DNA of 64,000 nt from Gamarada debralockiae (GCA_002803225.1 NXFV01001283.1:62001-126000), one strand, 5' to 3'. Shown: positions 1 to 10,960, counted from the stretch's first letter. Translations and numbers: made by a program. The notes: a model not told the origin generated them from the sequence alone.

Positions 1-559
1 GCATACGAAATTCTTCTCGAGTCGTTCTGAGTCGTGCTTATGGCCATCCTCCATTTGATTTCCCCAAAGAATATGCTCCTTAGTGGGTGTTCATCACAGT
101 CGGTGGTCACCTGGTCACAGAGGTTTGACGTACTCGCTCGCAATTGCCGCTACGAGTTGGAGTTTTGAGGAGAGACAAGGCCAACTAGTTGAAGCTTATA
201 AGAATCTCTTCTGGCAAAGGCATTTTTAACACCTCGGAATTGGATGAGGGTCGTGACCGTTGCTCATCGCGTCCTGGGACAAGTTAGTTGGAAGATGGCT
301 CTCCCTCCCTCTCAACTGTCGAATTGCACTTGCAGAACATTGAAGACTGATCAAGATTCTTTGATCTTCATGTCTGATTGAGGTAGTTGCAGTGATAGAT
401 GCTCATCGCCTGACAGATCAACCGTACTCGCTCTTGTTCCTCCGGGAATGCTGCTCGCTGCTTATTGCTTTACTCTGATAATCCTGGAGTAGCGACCTTT
501 CCTGCCCGCATTGTTTACTGAAAGTGTCAAAGGACAACGCAGCAGCACTGATTATCATG
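1..559. other. no gene seen
   Basis: Mixed-composition sequence with many stops in all frames. I see no recognisable domain, repeat or RNA gene here. Confidence 0.5.
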
Positions 560-893
560 TGAGTTATTTTCCAGTCGATTACTATTGAGTAATTCTAATT
601 GTTACGAAAGTCAATTTGAGGAAGACAATGATGACCATGGTACACAAGTGCGAGAATTCAGTGATTGGTCACAATTATGGCCATATTTCGACTCATGCTG
701 CAACGACGTGAGTAGTTACAGGGACTTCGTGTCAAAACTTCGTCGAGGAGAGCCACAGTGATACTCTTCTGTCTCCAAGGCCTCAATATCGGAAGAGTTT
801 GGCACAATCCAGTGCAACAAGATATCTTACGGCCTCAACTTTCTTCACAAGCATGTACTACTTGCATACCACTTCCACAATATCAACGGAACG

Positions 894-1500
894 ATGAAAG
901 AGATGATTCCAATGGTAACCTGGGGTATGCCCCGGGAAAGCATCGAAGCCATCTTATGCAAAGCGATATATCTCGGAAAGTCTCCGTCATCAGGCTCTGC
1001 AACGGACATCCACAGAGGAGCTAAAATCCCCAGTACGGCTTCCACATCCGAAGAGTGTGTTGTGCGGAATGCTGCTGTGCTTTGAGGAGCATTGCCGCAA
1101 GAACCTGTCTGTATATCAAAACTCGATCCAGGAGATTTTGGACAACATCAACAAGCAGCGCGACCCCAGTATGCGCAAACTAAAGGGCTTGGAGATCCAA
1201 TCTGTGAAGCTGGGCGACACAATTATTAGTCTCGTCGAGATCTGACAGAAAGTACAGTATCTTCTGGCCTCAATTAGGTCCCTCGAAGATATGCCTGGTC
1301 TTCTAGCCTTTCTCATTCCTCTTCGGAAGAAGAACTTGATCCCGATAAATTTGAGCACCTCTTTTCCCATCAAGTCTCAACAGCTGCAGTTGGTGAATAC
1401 CAACATTTGGAGCTACAACGAAGGCGCCAGCAAGACATCATGAAAGTTGAGAACCTGCAAAGAAAGGGTCAAGGGTATTCTCAGCATTATAAGTTACCTC
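894..1500 (+). pseudogene. decayed coding relic, unknown family
   Basis: Two overlapping plus-strand reading frames (894-1085 and 1057-1245) run into each other. The second continues past a TGA at about 1243 for roughly 50 more sensible codons (QKVQYLLASIRSLEDMPG). A third frame from about 1320 encodes EEELDPDKFEHLFSHQ and then a Q/R-rich helical segment. The charged, Leu-spaced sequence (FEEHCRKNLSVYQNSIQ) looks like helical coding sequence with a stop and a frameshift. I do not recognise the family. It resembles the helical N-terminal regions of fungal NACHT/STAND or ankyrin proteins only in general character. An alternative is a multi-exon gene with introns I have not resolved. Confidence 0.3.
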
Positions 1501-1706
1501 AGCCTCAAAAATTACTACTGATTATGAAGTAGATACCTACCCTACAAGTCGAAATAGAAAACGAACGGGCCGCACGATCTGTTGTATGGTACTGTGATGG
1601 GGCGATATGTGAGTATAAGCGCTTCCTGATTGCGCTGGGTATCACACGTGCTCTTAGTAAGGGATAAAACAAGAACGAAAACTAATAATGTAAAACAAAG
1701 GTTATA

Positions 1707-2062
1707 CAGTAAAAACTCTTTATAAGAATACAGTCGGTTCCTAAGAGTATATTCTTATAGGCCAGGTATTCTTATACGGAGGGGTCACGTGTAGAGTAAG
1801 ATGTGAAAAAGCTAAAAAGTCAATTAGCGTCTGTTAAGGCGCGACGATTTTAGGGAGCTTTTAGTGCTATAGAAGAGCTTGGTAATGCTATATCTATAAG
1901 AATATTCGGCTGTATCTAGAGTTAGGGACTGTCGAATTATAAGAATATTCTAAGGGATCAGTTTATTCTTAGGCACCAGCGAAAATCGCTAGGGACTGAA
2001 TGACATATTCTTGTTGGTCAGGTTATTCTTATCTCCAGAATTCTTATAGAGAGTTTTTACTG
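1707..2062. mobile_element. pogo-type MITE, 356 bp
   Basis: The left end reads CAGTAAAAACTCTTTATAAG and the right end is its inverted copy with very few differences. Both ends are flanked by TA (1705-1706 and 2063-2064), the target duplication expected for Tc1/mariner/pogo transposition. There is no transposase reading frame inside, so it is non-autonomous. Short internal copies of the 'TATTCTTATA' end motif occur inside it. A shorter member of the same family lies at 9610-9780. Confidence 0.8.
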
Positions 2063-2289
2063 TAGTGTTACACATACTATAGAACGTGACAGAAAAATGT
2101 TGTATAAAATTGTATATATATATTGCGTAAGTATTTAAGTGCTACCCTAGCTACAATGACTAAATATACTTAGCTAGCACGTGATTAAACTAGCTAAGTA
2201 AGGGTTCTTAAATTATAAAGACCTTAAACCTAAAAAACAAGGCCGTAACAATTTTCCCTACTACATTCGACCCCCCTCATATTTATGCT

Positions 2290-2516
2290 TGTGACGGCTG
2301 CACCAGATAAGACCCGAAGGAATGGGTGAACGCGCGTTTGTATTGAGAATCTAAAGCTAGAGAAGAAAGAAGAAGAGGAGGGCTCCGTGAGGAGCTCTCT
2401 TATATACAGGACTGGGGCTGTACTAATGCAGGGTCCTTGCTGGCGCGAGCTAACAAGGGCCCTGAATTGGTTGTTGCCTAAGGTTCTGACAATTGTCAAG
2501 GATACGCGCCGTGACA
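2290..2516 (-). mobile_element. solo LTR, 227 bp, with 5-bp target duplication
   Basis: On the minus strand the element starts TGTCACGGCGCG and ends GCAGCCGTCACA, the TG...CA ends of a retrotransposon LTR. It is flanked by identical ATGCT pentamers (2285-2289 and 2517-2521). A TATATAAGAGAGC promoter-like box points along the minus strand, which sets the orientation. No gag or pol sequence adjoins it, so this is a solo LTR left by recombination between two LTRs. The family (Copia or Gypsy) cannot be assigned from the LTR alone. Confidence 0.8.
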
Positions 2517-2519
2517 ATG

Positions 2520-2860
2520 CTTACTCTTAAGCACTATAATACTATTAAAAGGAAAAGAAAAGAGCTAATTTATATATAAAAGACCTCTATATAATACTAT
2601 TAAATCCTAATATTCTTGTCTAAACTATTGTTTTAAACCTATGTTCTTAAAGAATATCTTTAGAAGTCTTAAGAAAAAGAGCCTTAAAATTATTTAGTTT
2701 GTTATTTAAAAAAAGACTTAACTATAATAATAGGAGCCTTACTCTTACTTTTACTAACAAAAGTTAGAGATAAATTAAAGACTTTATTATTACTAATAAT
2801 CTCTAGGTTAAAGGCAAATCTAGAAAAGTTTCTTTTATTTTTAAAGTGCTCGTGAGGGCT
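2520..2860. other. AT-rich repeat remnant
   Basis: Very AT-rich, TA-rich sequence with no gene, of the kind left when fungal repeats undergo C-to-T mutation (RIP). RIP indices were not calculated. Confidence 0.4.
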
Positions 2861-3357
2861 TGCGGCAGTACCTCGCCGGGCCTCTCCTCGATGCCACATT
2901 CTTAGCGATCCTACGCGATGACGCCGCCACCAACGATGCCTCGCACTGCTTTCAGAGCACTTATCTGGGTTGCACGACACAGCCATTTCAAGCGCAAGTC
3001 AGTTCAATAAGGACCGGGATTTGTTGCGGCTACTTCTACAACTCCTGATCTGCAGGGTGGTCCAGATTCAATATCTTTTGAAGTCCTATGCGAACATCCA
3101 TTCATCGAATGGCCCACACTACTACATTGTTAATGGCTGCCCTCGGAGTGAGGGCGGGAGAGCATTTAAAGAGGGAAAATGTTGGTATCCTTAGCATCCG
3201 TTCTGGACGTTCCGAGGGAATTAACAACGGTGACATGACGGGCTCTGCGCCGATTCGCGATGCAAATGCGGACGAGCACAGTGGTCTGCTGAACGGCAAC
3301 ACCTCCAATGGCAGGCGTAAGAGTACGAGTTCTTCTTAACAAGAGACATACGCCGAC

Positions 3358-4450
3358 ATGGATGACGACAAGAAGTTTGTGAAATGGTCGGCGAGGGGAT
3401 TCAATGTCACCAAAGATACGCTTTTAAGCAACTATATTAACACCCTTCTCGTCGTTGTGCCATTGGGCATCGTTGCTGGTGCCTTTAGCTGGAAGCCCAC
3501 GACAGTCTTTAACTCAGCCTCTTCGCCAATCATTCCCTTAGCGGCTGTTCTATCGTTTGCGACAGGAGATATCGATGAAGTTGGGAGAAACTATGGAGGG
3601 CTCTTAAATATTACATTCGGCAATGCAGTAGAACTCATTGTATGTACAGACATAGACTCTACATTTTACAATGCTAATGTACTTGATACTGGTCCGTATT
3701 TGTCGTTTTGAAAAATGGAGAAATCAGAATAGTCCAGTCAAGTCTACTAGGAAGCATCCTATCCAATATCCTTTTGGCTCTTGGGTGCTGCTTCCTGTTG
3801 GGCGGTATTCACAATATAAGGACAGTCACAGCAAATGGCATTGAGCCGGATTTCAACTCAACCGTGGCATCCACCATGTCGTCCCTGATGGCTGTAGAAC
3901 CAGCATCACTCGTCATCCCAGGTACTTTATGAGTCTGCCTCCTCTCACTCGCACCTAGCTAATCTCCCTAACAGCTTCCGCCGTCCTCACTAAATCCCAA
4001 ACCGACTCCGAAGGCAACATGCTCATTCTCTTCCAGGGACCTCCATAATCCTCCTCATCCTCTACGTAATGTACAGTACTTCGTCTTCCAACTCCGCACG
4101 CACGCCAACCTCTCCGACGCCGAGAACCAATCCCCCGACGATCCCTCCGAGGCTGAAGAACCTCAGAGTCTAAAGAGTCATACTCGCTAGAGAAAGGCCA
4201 CCCCAGAGCCGCTTTTTCTTCTCCACAGGCACAGCCGCCGAGTTCCACTTTCAGCAGAGCAAGACTTTCTTGTCCCTGGGCCGCCGGCGCACTCCTCAAC
4301 GCCGTCACAATCGCTGTAGCTGTCTGTGCCGAATACCTCGTCGACAGCATCGACTCCCTTGTCTAAACTGCACACATCCAGGGGCTCCAGCCATACAAGA
4401 CTACCCTGCATCCAAAGAAGAATATCTAAGGCCAGCCATTGCCTCAATTA
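3358..4450 (+). pseudogene. vacuolar Ca2+/H+ antiporter (CAX/VCX1-like), decayed
   Basis: The CAX family exports cytosolic Ca2+ into the vacuole in exchange for protons. The N-terminal half is clear: LLSNYINTLLVVVPLGIVAG, then LAAVLSFATGDI, then the first cation-selection region around GGLLNITFGNAVELI (exon to about 3639). The 5' part of the gene is probably the Ser/Asn-rich sequence from about 3088. A GTATGT donor at about 3640 has no proper AG acceptor; the site reads ACTG. One extra T near 3699 shifts the frame before KNGEIRIVQSSLLGSILSN. After the next intron (about 3921-3975) the frame breaks again near FQGP/TSIILLILYVMY, and a stop follows VDSIDSLV at about 4365. The second alpha repeat and last membrane helices are absent. 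This is a pseudogene, not an assembly of introns. Confidence 0.75.
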
Positions 4451-4539
4451 TCAATTATACCCAAATCAAACGTTGCTATTGGGGCCCCCAAAGGCCAAGG
4501 TTCGCCCAAAGCAACACCGCCGACGGTTCTTCCTGGGTA

Positions 4540-5460
4540 CCATGACTTCATTTTCGCTAGCACTCATCAAACACTTCTTTGGAGGACGGCCAACGTGACG
4601 AGAATGCCAGCTCTCTCCAACAACTTCCTCGAATAGCGAGTGTTGGAGACAGGCGTTCAAGCTATACCGGTGGACCTGTGACAGACTCTCGTAATCTAAC
4701 CGGTTCGCAGCAGCATGCCAATCGTACCGGCTTCAGCCATCCTCCCCTTTGTTGACGTCGGAGTCAACGAACAGATCATCTGCATCTTCCGCCAGCACAG
4801 GGTCCTCTGCATTCTTCACCCGCCGAACACCAATGAAGCCGCCGTTAGGAAGGGCCCTACCCATTCCATCGCTGTATTCCCAGAAGTCATCCAACACTTA
4901 CGAGAATCAATTGCCGCCGCTGAGAGCGCCGTTCTTGTCTCCACAGTCGACCGTTATTCTTACCTCACAACAATCTCCAAATGGTATGTAGAATACTTAC
5001 CTTTCCCTGTTCTCTTGACAGGAGCAATAAATTTTGGCTTCATCAATCAACATACTAACCAGGTAATAGCCATTAACACTATGGTGGATTTTCCAGCATC
5101 GAGACCACCCCTTCGTGGTTACGGTGCTCCAGCTTCTCAATAGGTTACTCAAGGTGAACAATCCGATTCCCGAATTCGAGGTTATATGTCACGAATTCAG
5201 CCGACGACAACAAGCTGGATCCTGTCAGTGCGCTGCTAAAGGCAGGAGGGATTGTCAATCGAAATAGCAGAACCGTTCAGATTCTTGACGCCGGCTTGTA
5301 CAACTCATCCCAAAATAAAACTCGCCCGCATCAACACACGACGATTGCGGACTTGGCGGACGTATATGCCCACAGTGTCTGTGCAGTACAACGGCCGGGA
5401 GGTCATTGATAAGCGCCAGGGTATGGATGCGACGCTCGGAGTAAAGGTGGATGTGTGAAA
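4540..5460 (+). pseudogene. decayed coding sequence, unknown
   Basis: Plus-strand frames here have coding-like composition but shift repeatedly. They include a Ser/Pro-rich stretch (4749-4988), a possible intron at about 4984-5067 (GTATGT...CCAG), and a final segment ending QGMDATLGVKVDV at 5458. The CAX relic upstream may run into it. I do not recognise a domain. A longest single frame (4715-5143) lacks any family signature. Confidence 0.25.
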
Positions 5461-5559
5461 TGGTCTTACAGTATTATGATGATTCCTGCAAAGTTGTTAC
5501 CCCGCCCAAGTCGAGGCGTTTGACCAGCGGACTCTCCCAGTGAGATGTGTGAACTGAAA

Positions 5560-5835
5560 ATATGACGGCACAATCCACCGTGACTAGTGTCCACTTGAGT
5601 GACTAGTCTTCACCTGGATGACTGGTCTCTATGGAAGAACAGTTGCTCACGGGTAGAACAGTCGCCCGTGCAGACCAATCACCCAGGGACAGTCACCCAT
5701 GGGGAGGCTAGTCGCTATGATGAGAGGGAGACCAGTCACACGTAAGACCAGCCGGACTTCACCAGAAAAGACTTCACCCAGATGAGACATCAACTGAGTG
5801 GCTGGTTTTGCTCTGAGACTTCGTCTTGGAACTGC
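5560..5835. repeat. degenerate short tandem repeat (GACTAGTC/GACTGGTC-like)
   Basis: A roughly 20-25-base unit built on 'TGACTAGTC...CAC' and variants (GTGACTAGTCTTCACC, GATGACTGGTCTC, ACCAGTCACACG) recurs about ten times with heavy divergence and on both orientations. The surrounding 5460-6220 has no gene. It ends in homopolymer runs at about 6083-6112 (A, T, G and T tracts). Confidence 0.5.
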
Positions 5836-6224
5836 GTTGGTCTATCAGAAAGCGGCCCCGCAGTCTTGCTATTTTCGGGTTTTCTTCTGTTGAGGTGGGC
5901 TGAGAATGACGAAAACCCCGGGTTCCTGCACTAGCTCCCTGCAGGACCAACTTCCGGAGGCTTAGCTAACTGAGATCCCGTATCAAATCCCACCCCACCC
6001 CTGCTAAATCCCAGGTAAAATCGTGACTACTCTCAACTTTAAAAATAGAGATTGTAGACATTCTAACGCTGTGATGCGGAGAAAAAAAAATTTTTGGGGG
6101 GTTTTTTTTTTTCCAATGACTCAAGCCAACTAGAGAGAGCAGTAGAAGTTAGCTAAAGATCTAAATATTGCAGAACAATAAGATAGCTAAAAGCACTAAC
6201 AATTGTAAAGAACAACTAGGACAT

Positions 6225-6633
6225 TGGGGCGTACTCTGCACCGACGCATATATTATCGATATTGCTGAGATATAGGCTCTTCAGCCTATCCCTATGGCGC
6301 TTCACAAACTGACCCACCCAGTTCTTCCTACCTCCCCTCCCCTGATCTCCCCTGCAATAATATGACTGGTTGACGGCGTTCCTCGGTCAGTTAGGTGATT
6401 GATATGACTAATTAGAACCTCTTCTTAGTAAGGCCCCTGACGCGCTTTGATATCGAAATACGGTCTACCCTATAAATGGCAGCTGCTTTACTGTAATCTG
6501 TAAACTCCCCGGCGCGTATTGCATCAATTGCCTTCGAAATCCGTGCAGATTTGTCTGCTCTAGCCATGGTTTTGGTGCGGAGTTGTGGAGTAAAAAAGTG
6601 GGATTTCAGCAGCGATGGGGCCCTTTCTTCCAT
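6225..6633 (-). pseudogene. pogo/Fot1-like transposase N-terminal fragment
   Basis: The minus strand encodes MARADKSARISKAIDAI and AAAIYRVDRISISKRVRGLT, the psq-type helix-turn-helix that begins pogo-family transposases. After a stop at 6412 another frame gives ISHINHLTDRGTPSTSHI, and a third gives KNWVGQFVKRHRDRLKSLYL, the Tc5/CENP-B-type second DNA-binding domain. The order matches an intact transposase with a deletion and frameshifts. It ends at about 6225 and no DDE catalytic domain follows. The likely start of the protein is the internal Met (MARADK), not the first Met of the frame. The inverted-repeat elements at 1707 and 9610 have pogo-like ends, but this fragment cannot be shown to belong to the same family. 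Confidence 0.7.
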
Positions 6634-7047
6634 TACCTTCTAAAATCAATCGTCTGAAGCCAGTCGCCATTTCTCTCTCACATAACATCCTTACATCTAC
6701 TCCTGCTTCGCAACTTCAACTCGATCAACTCACGCTCTCAGGCTGATTATGAGAAACCAGAGTCAGGTCAAGATTGAAGTCGGTTTTCATACTTTAAATA
6801 AGTGTCAAAATTTTCATTCCGAGAGATAAGATTATCATGCATTTTATTGAACTACTGTACTGAAAGAGTCCAACCGTTTGCTTCTGCCGACAGCCAGGGT
6901 AAGAACACCTGCTGACAACACACCAACGTGGGGGAAACGATGAGAAGGCTGGCTGAAGCACTCCACTTCCAACATTTTGACGAAATTTTAAAACTCTCTA
7001 GTTTTCCGATTCAGTTTTATAATGCTCCTCTACAGCCTCTCCTCTGA
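6634..7047. other. intergenic, nothing recognised
   Basis: Upstream region of the 2EXR-like gene and of the transposase fragment. No element ends or RNA gene seen. Confidence 0.4.
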
Positions 7048-7071
7048 TTGTTTGGACATATCTCCTTTATC

Positions 7072-7888
7072 ATGAGCCGGCTGCTTCACAGCGATGTGCC
7101 TTTCGAGTCCATAGGAAGGCCCGGCCTTGACCCCGCCAAGGGGACTGCGGATTGCTCTGAGGACGTCCTACTTCAAGTCGAAGAAGTTCAGCTAGCTCGC
7201 CAATTTCTAGATCTCCCACGCGAAATCAGAGACCATATCTACATCCTCATGTTTTTATCCGATGCCCCAGTCTATCCCAGCAAAGACCGAGCCGGAATAT
7301 CCGAATATCTTGGTCTCCTTCGGACGAATCAACAAATCTACTTCGAAGTCGTAGAAATCCTATACGGCCGAAACACCTTCCAAATCAGAGGAACCCCGGG
7401 TTGGAAAGCCCCCGAACTGCTGAACCTCCTCAGCAGCCAGAGACGGGACGGCTTCCTCCACCCCTCTCTCTGGGCCGCCAACACAAGCAAAGTCTGTCTT
7501 GCTCGACACCATTTGAGAAAGCTGTACTTCCCATCCCACAATATCAGCCTGGACCGACTCAAGCATCTCTTATCGCTGCTTAAATACTTCCCGAATCTGG
7601 ATTATCTCCGTGTCGTGTACAATGGATCCTTGGGCATCAAGGATATGGGATGTTGTGAGCGTGTGTCGGCTATTCAGGGATGGGAGGCCGTTGCTGAGGA
7701 ACTTTGTGCTTTGTAAAAGGATTCGTTATGCAGAGGCGGAGAATATTTCGTGGATGATTTGGGAGAAGCCGTACAGGATTTGGTGGAGTGTTTCGGAAGA
7801 TAACAACACGCCGCATTTGTGGGAGAATCAGGATGGTGTCTTACGTCAAGCACTTATTGTCAGCGCACCTCAAAGCATACCAGAGTAG
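7072..7888 (+). CDS. 2EXR/F-box-like hypothetical protein, possible frameshift
   Basis: The N-terminal third has the pattern QFLDLPREIRDHIYILMF, then GLLRTNQQIYFEVVEILYGR. This is the fungal 'LPxEIRxxIY...xxxRQIxxE' architecture (2EXR or F-box-like) found in large families of unknown function. The open frame from 7048 or 7072 ends at 7716 after EELCAL, but good coding sequence continues one frame over (CKRIRYAEAENISWMIWEKP) to 7888. Either one base has been lost or gained at about 7716, or an intron at 7617-7677 (GTACAA...TTCAG, 61 bp) joins the frames. The intron keeps phase but removes a plausible segment. The ATG at 7072 begins the more typical start (MSRLLHSD); an in-frame ATG also exists at 7048. 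Function unknown. Confidence 0.55.
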
Positions 7889-8829
7889 GCAGCGCTCTGA
7901 GTTGGAGGCTTGGTGCACTTTATACGCATGATACGCCCTCCCATTCTCCTCTCGATATCTCATGATACTTGATTTGATTGATGCGATCGAACCTGTAACA
8001 CTCTCCCCTCCAAGCGCTGAATTGATCTCCAACGCCACTTATGTAATTTAACGTTTGTCGGGAAGTTGTTTACGCTCCGATACTGAAGAAGAAACAACTT
8101 TATCATGTTCTAGCATTTTGAGATTCCGCTTGAGGTTCCACCACTGAAGGAGGAATCATTGAACTAGAACAATCTGATATGACACTGAGAACAAAAGTGA
8201 CAACGGACGGGGAGCGTGAGACGGTACACTATACCCAGCGACTATGTTTGCCTATTCATCTTCGCAGCGCAAAATGATCCGCCACGTTGAGGTCCGAGGT
8301 AGAAGTGTGGTACCGAAGGGAGTGGTTGAAACTTCGAAGCAGATTCGTCGCTTGTGCGGGTTATTGCCCTCTTACGAGGACGATGCGGAGTTCTTACTGC
8401 AAGCTCCATAGTAAAAACTGGCCACAAGGGAGGGGGAAATGGAGGCGCAGCTTCCGTGTATCGTAAAATATTGAGAGGCGAGGATGAAGAATATCGGATG
8501 AGAACAAATTGACGCTGGATGCTACTCGTATCAACAATCCCTGTTAGACCAAACTCTACAGTAAATCTGCTCCGGTATCGCATACAGGTGAGCGAAGACC
8601 AGTCAGACCATTCATGATAATGCAAATGAAGACCTCAACGTCTATATTTGGAACAGCAGTGGATACTGAAAATTTGTTTACTATCGGTAAAGCGGTCTTT
8701 GCTATTCTGATTAGTTACCAGGTATGAGATATTCAGAAGTTGCCAGACAGAGTGCAAGGTGCACTAGAGTGTTCTTTTAAAACAAGTGTAGAGCTGCTCT
8801 CTATGGGAATAGGCACTACTTTGTTTATC
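7889..8829. other. intergenic, nothing recognised
   Basis: Short frames on both strands (for example 8245-8412 plus, 8242-8625 minus) overlap each other and match no family I know. Part of the missing 5' region of the CorA-like relic could lie here, but I cannot identify it. Confidence 0.35.
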
Positions 8830-9338
8830 AGTACCATGGATTGATGGTTACTTTATGGTGGTCATAAATAATTATTGATGAAAGCTATCTACAGTGCTCT
8901 CTCTTCCACCGTCTAGGGCTCCGGCTCTGTCATTATTCTAGAAGGGGAGACCTCTGCCACAGCTCGTTCTCAGCTATCGCGCAGCTTCCTCCCAGCTACC
9001 TCGTTGTCTGCTGCGAACCCTACCCCGAGATCTATCACCAGGTCCCAACTCTCAGTACTCTTAGATGGACATGAACGAGGACCTCAGCGGCTGTATTATA
9101 AGCATGTTGGGAGAGGGTAAGGCTCGGCGGCGGGGGCTTTCGGTGACGGAAAGGGGCCTTAGCGTCCGGCTACCTACTTCCAGCACCCTCCGCAACGCTA
9201 CTCTATTGGTGACTACCATAGAGGATCACGAATTAATGGCGAGTGCCATAATGGTAGTCATAAATCTATGGTAGTCGTAAATAATGACTAGTACCATAGT
9301 ATTATTCATGAATAATTAAAATTGATGACTACCATACT
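8830..9338. mobile_element. possible MITE with imperfect terminal repeats
   Basis: The left end (AGTACCATGG... with ATGGTGGTCATAAATAATTA at about 8854) and the inverted right end (AGTATGGTAGTCATCAATTT... to 9338) share a roughly 30-base pattern ATGGTRGTCAT...TAATTATTSATGAA. Further copies of ATGGTAGTCATAAAT occur near 9251-9275. The middle is GC-richer and non-coding. Its right end abuts the surviving coding sequence of the CorA-like relic. A clean target duplication was not found. Confidence 0.45.
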
Positions 9339-9350
9339 ACAGAGATCACG

Positions 9351-9930
9351 GGAGATGAAGATGCGTCAGATTATCAGATGGCGATGCTGGAACGGCAAGA
9401 GCTCATTGCAGTTCGTACAAAGAGGAATAACACTGTCATGAAAGTGATTGCTGTTTTGAGTGCTCTTTTCTTGCCTGGGACATTTATTGCAGTAAGTACT
9501 ATTCCCAACTCTGCAAACGTGTGCTGAATGTGAGCAACCAGACTGTGTTCAGCGTTCCTGTTTTCAATTGGGATCAGGAAAATCCCATTGGACCTCACTT
9601 CAGGATATAGAGTAGACACTCGCTATAAGAATACGCTTGGGACCGGCTAAAACTAAGAATATCGCGAGGAATATTCTTATATTTTAGTGGACTACACCAA
9701 AATAATACCCTTCGGGACCGCGAGATTGGCTAAGAATATCGAGGTTTTTGTTAGGGTATTCTTATAGCGAGTTTCTACTGTTATTAGTTTTCACTGTTCC
9801 CATTACTACAATCTTGGTCGTTGGGTTATCGATTTGGTTGTTGAAAATGCGGCAAGAAGATTGGAAGGCAGATAAAGGATCGAAGGAAAAGAAGTCATCA
9901 GATGACGTGGAATTCAAAGGAGTTCTATAA
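9351..9930 (+). pseudogene. CorA-like membrane protein, 3' remnant, split by a MITE
   Basis: The fungal CorA-like (Mg2+-transporter-related) C-terminus is recognisable. First comes MKVIAVLSALFLPGTFIA (the conserved 'TxxFLPxTF' helix), then an intron at 9492-9541 (GTAAGT...CCAG), then TVFSVPVFNWDQENP. The 171-bp MITE at 9610-9780 then interrupts the second membrane helix. Coding resumes in LLVFTVPITTILVVGLSIWL and a charged tail KMRQEDW to the stop at 9930. Family members normally have several hundred residues of cytoplasmic N-terminal domain; here everything upstream of 9351 is absent or replaced by the repeat at 8830-9338. Not functional as read. Confidence 0.7.
9610..9780. mobile_element. 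pogo-type MITE, 171 bp
   Basis: Ends AGTAGACACTCGCTATAAG and the inverted AGTAGAAACTCGCTATAAG match each other. They also match the family seen at 1707-2062 (CAGTAAAAACTC-TATAAGAATA). A TA precedes the left end; the right flank reads TT, a decayed duplication. It lies inside the CorA-like gene remnant. Confidence 0.75.
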
Positions 9931-10960
9931 ATACGATCTGACACACTCTCAACTGATACCAAAGTCCCGTTCAAAAGTCCTGCCGCGCTAAAAACGCCAC
10001 AGATGCGCCACAGGCCTGACACAGCAACAGCAGCCACTGTCAGATTGGAAGGGTTACAAGGCTGTTTAGTGTCCAAGCTTTAGTGTAGAAAGCCTGTAAA
10101 TGTCGCTGTCAGCGACTTTGCTTTAGGCACCTAGCCACTATCGCCGTTGCTCGGGAATATCTGGAGATCATATGATATGACCTCGAATGCATGAAATCAA
10201 CGAAAAGGGGGTACCCCGCCACATCATATACACATATAAGCAGTTTAAGGAACATAGGATAACTCCAATATTCTGACCGCTATTTTCACCAGATTTGAGC
10301 CTATTTCCCTTATATCTTGCAGCAATACAGTAAAATTGGGGTTGAATGGGCGTTTTCGCACCAGGATCTTAAAGTTCTCGATGTTTTGAGCGGTTGAAAT
10401 GCACCTGGAATGAGGGTCGACGCGAGTCATATGTATAATCTCAATCGCGCAAGATGCTCACAAGATAGTCTGAGAGCGACTATTTATGTAAGATGAATTG
10501 TGACTCAAGGAAATGGTGCCAGATAGTCTTTCGCCCCAGTGGGCCGCCAACAGTCTGTCTTTGCATAACTAGTAGGCGCGTGGAGAGATATTTTATTTTG
10601 AATCTACTGTCCTACATTACCAAGCATGAAGTGTCTAGAGGAAACTGAAACTGTGAGTTCTATTTCTCGTTGAGTCAGTCAGTCACTGTCGATCTCCACG
10701 GCCTAGTTGAGAAGGCAATGCACAGCGTGCAGAACTTTCGCCAAATCCAAGCGAAAATATATTTTCAATTTGTCTCAGAGATAGGAAACAGAACGTTATT
10801 TCAGACAAATTCAATATTGTCCCGCGTAACTCCGCCGAATCTCGGCTTTCAAAGTTCGGAGACTTTTGCGGGTCAAAAATCAACCCGTGTCAATTCCATC
10901 CCGAGTCAAAAATAGACATTCATTGGAGGACAACTTCGCCGACCATTTATAAAGTTTAAT
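9931..10960. other. intergenic; upstream region of the SDR gene
   Basis: No gene family recognised. Short frames on both strands (10245-10430, 10670-10915) show no signature. Confidence 0.4.

Noticed and set aside
8242..8625. 127-codon minus-strand frame
   Set aside because: No domain, basic and Ser/Pro-rich with no family likeness; an overlapping plus-strand frame (8245-8412) looks no worse. Neither is supported.
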